DNA of 64,000 bases from Leptodontidium sp. MPI-SDFR-AT-0119 (Eukaryota > Ascomycota > Leotiomycetes > Helotiales > Leptodontidiaceae). The stretch spans positions 620,001 to 684,000 of the forward strand of contig JAHLEZ010000016.1 of NCBI GenBank assembly GCA_020726505.1, written 5' to 3'. The notes under the pieces were generated by a model that was not told the origin of the DNA, searched no databases, and worked only from the letters and a program-made list of their open reading frames with translations. Made by a program: the position numbers and the translations under genes. How positions within the stretch are numbered: the stretch's first letter is position 1; the number at the start of each line of letters is the position of its first letter. Positions 25,786 to 34,754 of the stretch are shown here, piece after piece.

Positions 25786-26566
25786 ATGGCCCATTACAAG
25801 CCGACGCAGGTCGAAGTCGAGACTGTGGCGCGCGTCACAGTGAACGTACTAGCGACGATTGGGTACCAGAGCTGCTTCGTGGGCAGCATGGCTTGCTCAC
25901 GATATGGATTAAGACGAGTCCCAAATGTATGAACAGATCTTTTTTTAGAAAAAAAACCCCCAAATTAAAACGCACAAGCGCGAAAGCATATAAGCTCATC
26001 TGAAGCTCACACACTGGCAGGACATCGATATCGTCGTGTTGACGTCTGAGAAAACGGCTGAGGAACTCAAGAATCTACTCGTCGGCACCGATTCGCGCTT
26101 TTACCTCGTACGGTCTAAGGATCCGTCCGCCGCGTACCGCGTTTTATGGTTCAATCTTTTAAACACGGCAGGCTCTTCTTATATCCTTGGCCGCTACCAT
26201 GCGTGCAAGGTTGATATACTGCTCCCTGGAATCATGAATATACCCCCGGTCCCGCAGAACCTCGTCGTATATATTCGCGAGTTCCCACTAATGCCTATGA
26301 TCCCGCTCTTGCTGCTGAAGCTGCAGGCGTGGTTGGATCATGGTAATGCTACCAAGCAGCACTTGCGCGAGAAGCAGCCTGTCGATGCCCAGGATATCAA
26401 CCAGCTTCTGATCTTGGCCGTGGCCCGGGGTATGAAGTTGAGCGCGGAGGCATGGATGCCGGAGTCATTTGTGGAGGCGGCGAAAAGTCGTGTAGCAGTC
26501 TATGGTGAAAAATTCCCGGGATCCCGTTGTCACTGGCGCCAGTTGGGTTTGGAAAGAAATGTTTAA
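25786..26566 (+). CDS. Nucleotidyltransferase-fold protein, two exons
   Basis: Exon 1 is 25786-25926 and exon 2 is 26021-26566, with a GTATGA...GGCAG intron of 94 bp; the product is 228 residues. Splicing joins CFVGSMACSRYGLRRVPN to DIDIVVLTSEKTAEELK, restoring the G-S-x(n)-D-x-D pattern of the DNA polymerase beta-type nucleotidyltransferase fold. It continues with FYLVRSKDP, CKVDILLPG and LLLLKLQAWLDH, as in a conserved fungal family of unknown substrate. Start chosen as the first ATG in frame (MAHYKPTQ). The gene is intact, although the chromovirus sits 61 bp after its stop, where it may have replaced the 3' UTR or terminator. Substrate and partner cannot be told from sequence. Confidence 0.8.
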
Positions 26567-26627
26567 GAAATTTGTCGTTTGTTAGCAATCCTTTTAAGAA
26601 GTCCACTCTTTAGTTCGACCTGGTATG

Positions 26628-26904
26628 TGTTACGGTATGGAAGTCACGGGTTAGGGGGGCAGATGAATGTCGCATATGATGTCGCATATGATGTCGCATA
26701 TGCGACCTAGTAGGCCTAATCAGGACTAGCGCGCATCCTTTGATTTCTCCATGTATAAAGACAGGAACCAGAGCCAGCTACGCAGCTCTTCTTTCCTCGT
26801 CTTTTCTACTCGATACTTAGCGTAACCTTAGGCCCAAATACAAGAGACTTGAGACTGCGTTGCTTGCAACCAGCTGTCGTATCAACCTGAGGCTAGCCGT
26901 AACA
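26628..26904 (+). repeat. 5' LTR of the chromovirus
   Basis: 277 bp, TG...CA. Contains a GTATAAAG TATA box at about 26753-26760. Near the start there is a 12 bp tandem repeat (ATGTCGCATATG family, about 26664-26706) ending in the perfect palindrome GTCGCATATGCGAC at 26693-26706. TGTATAAAGAC to the putative RNA start is about 45 bases. Confidence 0.95.
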
Positions 26905-26905
26905 T

Positions 26906-26915
26906 TAGAAAAGAC
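26906..26915 (+). other. Putative self-priming primer-binding site
   Basis: TAGAAAAGAC starts two bases after the 5' LTR and is the exact reverse complement of GTCTTTTCTA at 26799-26808 inside the LTR, about 45 bases after the TATA box. This is the arrangement used by Tf1/sushi-type elements, where the 5' end of the element's own RNA primes reverse transcription. I saw no tRNA 3'-end match. Confidence 0.6.
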
Positions 26916-27146
26916 CATTTCCCCTGCCGCTGCGAAGCGTAATATCAACCCAACTAGTTACCCCTGTGTCGCTGCTTGCAGCATACAGCCAACTAGTTGC
27001 CTTACCTACCTAGTAGGTGCCTTCTAGTCAAACCGTTGATTAGAGTGTCTCTGGAACAAGCCAGAAAACCCCTTGTGTCGCCGCTGCCGTCTTAGCGCGT
27101 CACTGCCCTACTACTCGCTGGCACGAATGCCAAATTACGAAATCAT

Positions 27147-28454
27147 ATGTCAAATCAACAATTACCACTACTACCCCCGTCTCCCCCTCGTCGGCGAAGC
27201 TCTAGAGAAAGAAGCGCTCCTTTGCGACTAGGCTTTACCGATACCCTTACACCTTCAGTCGAAACTCTTACGGAAGAGTCCGATTCCGACTCTAAGACCG
27301 AACCCCGGCGCATCTTCGACGCATCGCCAGAGTCTATCGCTATCATGGAAGACCTTACCCCCGCTCAGCAGGCAAAGGTAGATCAACTGATCAAGGACTC
27401 CGTTAAATCTGCCGTTGCCGCGGCTGTCACACAAGCCCTCACCCAATATGCCATCGATAACCCCCGCCAAAAGACTCGCACTCCCTCCCCTTCTCACGAC
27501 TGATCAGTGCGTGCTCTTACGGCGGACCTCCAGCCAACCGCCGGCTATTACCTCCCTCGCATCGATCCCTCTGTCGCCCCCGTTGATGCCAACAAAGTCG
27601 AGTATCCCCGCCTCGCCTTTACCGACTATAAAGGAGATGTCGAATACGACGCTTGGAAGATGGATATGAAGCTTTTCTTAGAGGAGTATTCTGGAAATTT
27701 TCGCTCCGGTAAAGCTCAAGTCAACGCTTACTTCAAGTGCACCGGAGGAGAGGCTAAGACTATCATCCTTCAGCACATGGACCCTGACTTCGCCGGTGTC
27801 TTCGACAGCGCCGCCGACGTGTTGAAGGCTTTGGACCAGCGATTCTTTGACCACAACCGGGTACAGGCCGCCCGTGCGAAATACAACCGCCTTGTTATGG
27901 GCACCATGATATACAACGAGTTCCGTATCAAGTTCACTAACTACGCTACTACTGGAAAGATTGCACGTAGCCGCTGGTTTGAGGACGTATGCGAGAAAGT
28001 CTCAGCTGACTTGAAGCGTGACCTCCGCATCGAGAAGTACAAGATGAATGGAGACTACGCCACCTTGGACGAATTCCTCGCTATCGCCGATCGAGAATCT
28101 CGCAACATTACCGCCGAAGAGAGCCTGGCTATTCGCAAGCAGGTAGCCCCCGCTGTTACGTTTGAGCCCTCCCGAGGACGACTGTCCAGTATCCTGAAGA
28201 AGGACAGCGGGCACCGAACCCCTCCCCGCTCTCCTTCCCCTGCTACTGTGCCTTATCGACCAACTTCGCCGGCCCTTCGCCCAGCAACCCCCGTCGTCCC
28301 GCCAGCTGGCACTTCGTGTTTGGAATGCAAGAGCCCCGACCACTGGGTTGCCGACTGTCCCGTCGCCCGCAAACAGAAGGAGCTGAGTCGAAAGATCGCC
28401 GCTGTTGCAATTGAGGACGACCTCTCTTCAGACGAGCTGTCAAAAAACTACTAG
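27147..28454 (+). CDS. gag: Gag of the chromovirus, interrupted by one in-frame TGA
   Basis: One frame of 436 codons: from ATG 27147, a TGA at 27501-27503, then open again to TAG 28452-28454. The N-terminal part is Pro/Ser/Arg-rich and acidic. The middle is a capsid-like helical region (YKGDVEYDAWKMDMKLFLEE onward). The C-terminus has a CCHC zinc knuckle, CLECKSPDHWVADC (C-x2-C-x4-H-x4-C). The TGA may be a CGA to TGA mutation that disables Gag, or a recoded stop. If translation restarts, 27507 (GTG) or a later ATG would be needed. Gag ends beside the frameshift signal that gives access to pol. Confidence 0.85.
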
Positions 28455-28480
28455 GCCGTGGCAAAGACTCGCATTACGGC
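28442..28480 (+). promoter_or_regulatory. Programmed -1 frameshift signal at the gag-pol junction
   Basis: The heptamer A AAA AAC (28442-28448) lies in the gag frame just before the gag stop, and slipping one base back enters the pol frame. After a 6-base spacer, GCCGT (28455-28459) can pair with ACGGC (28476-28480) to form a hairpin. The pol frame is open from the slip site. Confidence 0.7.
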
Positions 28481-31400
28481 ATAGGCCATGATATGTGGAA
28501 GGACTTGGGTTTCGACTTTCGCTCTCTTATTGGCGGAAAGCAATTTCTAACTAGAATTGAACTAGCTAGGAATGGAAACTACATTAACTCAACTGCGCAT
28601 ATCGATGGTGGAGCAAATATCTTTGGTGCTATCCGAACGACGGTAGCATTTCAACTCTCTAAACTCTTTAACGTCTCCTTTCTTACACTTCCTACGCCTA
28701 TTATCCCTACAGGCTATAACGGCAAGCCTGGTGCTCCAATTACGTCGGTGATCCTCCTGACAATGACAGTTAATCGCCGGCGAATCAACTTCCCTTTCTT
28801 AGTAACGGACCTGGGGAGCACCGACGTCCTGATTGGACGTAAGTTCCTTGAGCACTACGACCTAAAGCTCGACTACGCCAAAGGCAAGAACCGCATCCAC
28901 TGGCCAGAGGATATGCCAATTACGCCGTACTTCGACAAGCGTCTCCTCGTCCAGCTGCCGAAGCTCCACTCAACCACGCAAATCGACCACCAGCTAGACG
29001 CTGAGCGTAGGGACCAGCTAATGGCTCAGGAGGAACTAGCCACGGTTAGCCCCTTACCCCTAAAGGAGAAGAAGAAGAGTAAGCCTCAAAGCGACACACC
29101 ACCTTCTGGGCGACTCTCTAGTTTTATGCGGGACCTACGCCGGTGTCTCCAGAAGATGGAGAGCGCTCTCCTAGATTCTGAGCCTAGCGCGCATTTCGCC
29201 AAGGATTCAGAGACTAGCGCGCATTTCGCCAAGCCTTCTGACCTACCAAGAGCCTCCGAAACCAGAGTCGATATTAGCCTTATTTCGGCTAACGCGATGG
29301 ACTACTTTTACTTGGGAAGACGTCGAAAGCCACGCTCTAAGCATGTCCAAGGTAGTACGACCTTTATTACCTCTGTAGCAGAGATTGATGCCGAGATCGC
29401 ACGACGGGCTATAGAGGTAGAGCTAGCCGGCTTAGACGACGGCCTTTCACCAGAACAAAGCCGGGAAGCTAAGTATCAGTCCGACGAAGATATGGTCCAG
29501 GAGAAGCTACCTCCTCAATACAAGGAGTTTGAGTCCCTCTTCTCAAAGAGAGCCTCCGACGAGCTACCAAACTATCGACCAAGCACCGACCACCGGATTG
29601 AGCTGGACGCCGGAAACAACCTCTCGTTTGAGCCTCTCCGACGAATGACAGACGAACAGCTTACGGAGACTAAGCGGTATATCATCGATAACCTTCATAA
29701 AGGATTCATCGAGCCCTCAAGTGCACCGTATGCAGCACCAATTCTCTTCGCCAAGAAAGCCGACGGTAGTCTTCGATTATGCGTCGACTTCCGGAAGCTA
29801 AATGCTATATCAAAGAAGGACCTATACCCGATCCCGTTAATCGACGAGATGATGGCACGAATTTCTAAGGCTAAGATCTTCACGAAGCTTGATATTCAGC
29901 AAGCTTTCCACCGCATCCGCATGTCAGCTGACTCTGAAGACTACACTACGTTTCGCACTCGTTATGGCACGTACAAGTACAAGGTGCTGCCCTTTGGACT
30001 AACAAATGGACCGGCTACTTTTCAGCGTTTTATTAATGAAATCCTTATGGAGCACTTAGACGACTTCTGCTCAGCATACATGGACGACATCCTGATTTAC
30101 TCGGACTCCCCTGAGGAGCATGAACTACACGTTAAGAGGGTTATGACGATTCTTCAAAACCACGGCTTACAGGCTGATATTAGGAAGTCTGAATTTGGAG
30201 TTACTAGGACTAAGTTTCTAGGCTTTATTATCGGCGTGGACGGAATAGAGGTCGACCCTGAGAAAGTCTCGGTAATTAATAATTGGCAATATGCAGAGAA
30301 CGTACGAGGCGTGCAAAGCTACCTCGGGTTCTGCAACTTCTACCGACGATTTATCAAGGACTACAGTTCCATCTGCCGCCCGCTAACCCGCCTCACTGGC
30401 AAAGACGTTCCTTTTGACTTTGACGACAAATGCCGAACGGCGTGGGAAACTCTCCGGACAGCCCTTAAGTCAGCGCCGGTGCTTCGCCACTACGACGCCT
30501 TTCGCCAAACACGCTTAGAGACCGACTCGTCCGATGGCGTAGTCGCCGGGGTACTCTCACAGCTTCAGGACGATGGACTTTTCCACCCCGTCGGTTACTT
30601 TTCGAAGACAATGGTGGATGCAGAGCTAAACTACCCTATCTACGACAAAGAGATGCTGGCGATTTTCCGGTCATTCAAGCAATATAAGCCGGAGTTACTA
30701 GGTGCCCAGAAGTCAGTTCATGTGTACACAGATTATAAGGCCTTAGAGTACTTTATGACGACTAAGGATCTTAATGCTAGGCAAGCACGATGGGCGGAGT
30801 TCTTTGCTGAGTTCTATTTTACGATCATGTACCGCACCGGAGTCACTAATACAATCGCCGATACTCTCTCTCGCCGCGATCAGGACCTTACTCCATTGGA
30901 AGCTCGCAAGCGCGCATTACGGAGCCAGCAGTTGATTCCCGACGACAAAATTGACCCCCGCATACGCCAAGAAATCGATGCTCCGGCTATCGACCTTATG
31001 GACGATGTAGAATCCTATGTCACTACAGAGCTCTGCCCTATTGAGGCAAATGGAGAGGTTATAGGCCCAGAAGAGCCACCGCCAGGGAATTACCAAGTAC
31101 TCGACGGCGAAGCGCCAGACCCGGCATCCGTGGTAGCATACGATATTGAGGGCTATAATATCATCGACCAAGTCATGGATGCAAACAAGGTTTCCGATTC
31201 GCTAGAGCCTCTTCGCCAGAAAGCTAGAGATCACCACTTAGACTACGAGCTGACTCAAGGAAAGCTTTATTTCCAAGGTCGTTTAGAAGTGCCGATGGAG
31301 CCTCCAGAGTTACGTACTTCCTTGATTCGTCACGTGCACGCCCAGCCTTCAGTCGCGCATGCCGGAATCAGTAAGATGAGAGTAATACTAGGAACTAAGT

Positions 31401-32818
31401 ACCATTGGAATGGACTCGCGACCGACGTTGCTCGATACGTTGCTAATTGCAGCTGCTCCCGTATGAAGGCCCGCAGAGACAAGACTCCTGGCCTCTTGCA
31501 CCCGCTACCTATTCCGGCTAGGCCATACCAACACCTGACAATGGACTTTACGGAACTCCCTTTAGATGAAGCAGGCTACGACGCTGCGTTTGTAGTTATG
31601 GACAGGTTAGCTAAGAAGCCCCTGTCCCTACCATGCCATAAGACGATTACAGCAAAGCAAATGGCCGAGCTGTTCCTTACCCATTGGTCGCGACACTTTG
31701 GTATGCCAGATTCTATTGTGTCCGACAGAGGACCTCAGTTTGTCTCGAGTTTCTGGAGGGAGTACTGCCGAATCCTTGGTACTAAGGTCAAGCTCACTAC
31801 GGCATATAACCCAAACGTTGATGGCCAGACGGAAGTCATGAACCAATACATCAAGCAGCGACTACGTCCATTCTGCACGTATTACCAAGACAACTGGAGC
31901 TCTCTCCTGCCAATCATGGACATAGCTCAGCTGACTCTGCCTCACGAATCGCTCGGTAACATCTCGCCCTTTCAAGTGCTTAATGGGTATGAGCCACGCA
32001 CCTCTTTTGATATGCATAACCCCGATCCCCCACAGTCAGCTACGGAAAGACTGAATAGGGACGATACTGTTAAAGTTACAACTAGAATGCAAGACGTAAT
32101 AGACTTTGCTAAGTCATCTCTCCAATCGCAGCAAGACAAAATGAAACGACTAGCCGACCGAAGCCGCCGAGAGGTTGATTGGGAAGTAGGCGATACAGTC
32201 CTAATCGATACACGGAACTGGAAAATGGATAGGCCTTCGCGGAAGCTATCTGACAAGTGGTATGGACCGGTTAAAGTCTTGAGGAAAGTCGGAGAGAGCT
32301 GGGAAGTGGAGTTACCTGAAGATTGGCAAATACACCCCGTCTTCCATTCGCACTCGCTGCGCAAGCACGTCGCCGACCCCCTGCCTGGACAAGCCCGTCA
32401 AGCGCCAGCGCCAATTCAGCTATTGCCTGAGCAAGACGAATGGGAGATTGAGGCAATACTAGGCTCAAAGCTAGTAAGCTCAAAGCTCAAGTATCGTATT
32501 AAGTGGCTAGGCGCCGACGAAGACCTAGAGTGGTACCCATGCTCGGATGCTATGACCGCACCTCACCTAATCAAGGCGTTTCACCTGCGCAACCCTCAGG
32601 CTAAAGGACCTCCTAGAGCTCTACCTAAATGGCTAGAGGCATATAATGCTGGCATCGACGATTACAGCGACTTAGAGGACGACCGAGCTATGCCTGCAAC
32701 TGCGAGGACGCAGTTTTTCGGAGGGGGGGGGGTAGTGTTACGGTATGGAAGTCACGGGTTAGGGGGGCAGATGAATGTCGCATATGATGTCGCATATGAT
32801 GTCGCATATGCGACCTAG
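28449..32818 (+). CDS. pol: Pol polyprotein of the chromovirus (protease, RT, RNase H, integrase, chromodomain)
   Basis: Open from the slippery site to TAG at 32816; the first ATG is at 28493 (1441 codons from there). Residue numbers from that ATG: protease-like HIDGGANIFGAI near 37; RT with YMDD near 530; RNase H ETDSSDGVVAGVLS near 675; integrase zinc region HVHAQPSVAHAG...CSC near 945-985; catalytic D, D, E in MDFTELP, VSDRGPQF and DGQTEVMNQ near 1015-1125; chromodomain DEWEIEAILGSKL...YRIKWLG near 1315-1370. The frame runs 83 bases into the 3' LTR. Oddities: protease D-G-G where D-S/T-G is usual, and integrase C-S-C where C-x2-C is usual. The chromodomain marks it as a chromovirus, which in other fungi directs insertion to heterochromatin. 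Confidence 0.95.
32719..32733 (+). other. Polypurine tract
   Basis: CGGAGGGGGGGGGGT, immediately before the 3' LTR (starting 32736), is the expected plus-strand primer position. It lies inside the pol reading frame. Confidence 0.8.
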
Positions 32819-33012
32819 TAGGCCTAATCAGGACTAGCGCGCATCCTTTGATTTCTCCATGTATAAAGACAGGAACCAGAGCCAGCTACGCAGCTCTTCT
32901 TTCCTCGTCTTTTCTACTCGATACTTAGCGTAACCTTAGGCCCAAATACAAGAGACTTGAGACTGCGTTGCTTGCAACCAGCTGTCGTATCAACCTGAGG
33001 CTAGCCGTAACA
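32736..33012 (+). repeat. 3' LTR of the chromovirus
   Basis: 277 bp, read as identical to the 5' LTR. Followed by the GTATG target duplication at 33013-33017. It overlaps the last 83 bases of pol. Confidence 0.95.
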
Positions 33013-33017
33013 GTATG

Positions 33018-33605
33018 AATAGCGTATTAACGCGGACAACGAGAAATTGAATAACAGCTCTTTTAGTAAGGCATCTTATATATACTATATGTAGCTATGA
33101 TTGCCTTTGCATCTTTGAATAAAGAATATAAATGGGCTCTGAGAACCACGCTAGCAACCAACTTCTCGAATCTGTACTGTGGGCTATATGACGTTAATAG
33201 TACTTGAGGAATGTAAATCTGTTTGTATTCAAACGACTTAAAACCTCGGACTTAACGGTCCAGCCCAAGCCTCGGAAGCTGGTCGAGCCGCGTTCAAAAC
33301 GAAGCGATTCTCACCGGTGTGCTTTAGATAAACTCCGAGTCGAGTCCCTGTGCTTTGATTTATGCAATTCAGGACTGTAGTATATAAGTCACTCCGAATG
33401 CTTGCCGGTCGGCAGAGTTATTTGTAAACCTTGGTTCGTTGGACTATATGGCGTTGTTGTGTTTATATTGGCGCATTCTGTAGGCACAACGCTTCCAATA
33501 TACTAGTTAATTACGAACAGTTGGATGGACTGGCTCATAGTCACATTCCTTTAAGTCCCTTACATGCTCCAATCTTCTTTGCATGGCCAGAAGAAGGGTA
33601 AACGA
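33018..33605. other. Intergenic, no gene seen
   Basis: Ordinary composition with no coding frame on either strand. Before the retrotransposon inserted, this followed directly on the nucleotidyltransferase gene. Confidence 0.5.
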
Positions 33606-33613
33606 GAAGAATA

Positions 33614-34044
33614 TAGTGTGACAAATGAGTAGAGTAGTGAGCGCTACTCTACTCTACTCTACTACTCTAGAGTAGTACTCGAGTAGTAGTCATGGGACTA
33701 AAATCTAACCTAAATAAGACTAATACGCGAGAGCTTTACCTAAAGTAGCTTAATCGCGGCTTATCTAGTTTAAACCCTTAGTATTAGCGCTTACTTAAGT
33801 ACAAATATTTAATAACTTTATAACTAAGCGATTTATAAGTAAACTATTTTTATTAATGATTATTACTAGTAGCTTAGTTTATAATAATAATTTAATATTT
33901 ATATTAAAATTTAAACGTCCTTTTAAAATAACGCTACTACCTTACTACTCTAAAGTAGTCAAAAATAACTACTCTAATTCTACTCTACTTTACTCTACTA
34001 CTCAAGTAGCTACTCGAGTAGTAGAGTAGAAATTTGGCACACTG
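33614..34044. mobile_element. hAT-like MITE (431 bp) with 8 bp target duplication
   Basis: Terminal inverted repeats TAGTGTGACAAAT (left) and CAGTGTGCCAAAT (right, reverse-complemented), 11 of 13 matching. Flanked by the 8 bp direct repeat GAAGAATA (33606-33613 and 34045-34052). Both ends carry dense subterminal CTACTC/GAGTAG repeats, as in hAT transposase-binding ends. The centre is AT-rich and non-coding. Confidence 0.85.
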
Positions 34045-34052
34045 GAAGAATA

Positions 34053-34754
34053 TTAACACAAGAGGTCACGGGTTAGATCGCTAATTATTTAGATAAATTA
34101 GTAGTAAAAGAATTACTATTCTAAGTCTGCAATTACTAATGCTTCTATATATCTACAAGTAATAAGCAATTATAGGCAACAAATAAGACTTAAAAAGTCA
34201 ATTATCATGTGATAGAGTCTCGTGACTCACACTAAGAGAGTGCCTAAAACAACTCACCGGATTCTAAAAAAGAATGATCTTGTGGTTAACCACGTGATCA
34301 GCCCCCCTTTTCAGTCCATCGCCTATACTTAACCAAGGACGGCACAATATCACATACTAACTTTCGTGTAATATAATAAATGAAATGAAATGCCCAAAAG
34401 CCAATTATTTTGCGAAGTTGCCACCTCAGTGGAGTCACAGTTGAACTTCCTCCCACATTTCCTTGGCCATTTCGACCGACTTGGATATGACTTCCAAACA
34501 TCTTGGCGAAACAAAATTTTCCAAAGAGACCACGCTCGGGTAAGAGTACCGTGCCTTTAGGGGCAATTCGAAGCGAGTTACTACGGGCGTAAGAGTGATT
34601 GCTGTTTGGCACCCGATGGAGTGCCAATCACCTGATCACGCCACTCCCAAGAAAGTCAGGAGATTTACTAACATGCCACCAAAACGGTATGTTACTTCTT
34701 GCAGCTACCCAAAATCCATAACCCTGGACAATATAACTTCGATGTCAACACAAA
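34053..34754. promoter_or_regulatory. Upstream region of the ABC transporter gene
   Basis: No gene seen. The short ORFs at 34298-34627 (minus) and 34595-34843 (plus) show no family resemblance. The region must contain the transporter promoter. A GTTAACCACGTGATC motif (an E-box-like CACGTG) lies near 34286-34300; its relevance is unknown. Confidence 0.35.

Larger units (their letters stand above)
26628..33012 (+). mobile_element. Full-length Ty3/gypsy chromovirus, LTRs read as identical
   Basis: 6385 bp bounded by two 277 bp LTRs (26628-26904 and 32736-33012) that I read as identical. They begin TGTTACGG and end CCGTAACA, and are flanked by the 5 bp duplication GTATG (26623-26627 and 33013-33017). 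Order: 5' LTR, PBS, gag, pol (protease, RT, RNase H, integrase, chromodomain), polypurine tract, 3' LTR. No sign of RIP, unlike every other transposon here, so insertion is recent or followed loss of RIP activity. Confidence 0.97.

Noticed and set aside
33620..34030. CTACT-rich arrays as a possible CRISPR or telomere-like repeat
   Set aside because: Spacing is irregular, units overlap and are inverted, and the 13 bp ends with an 8 bp duplication show a MITE.
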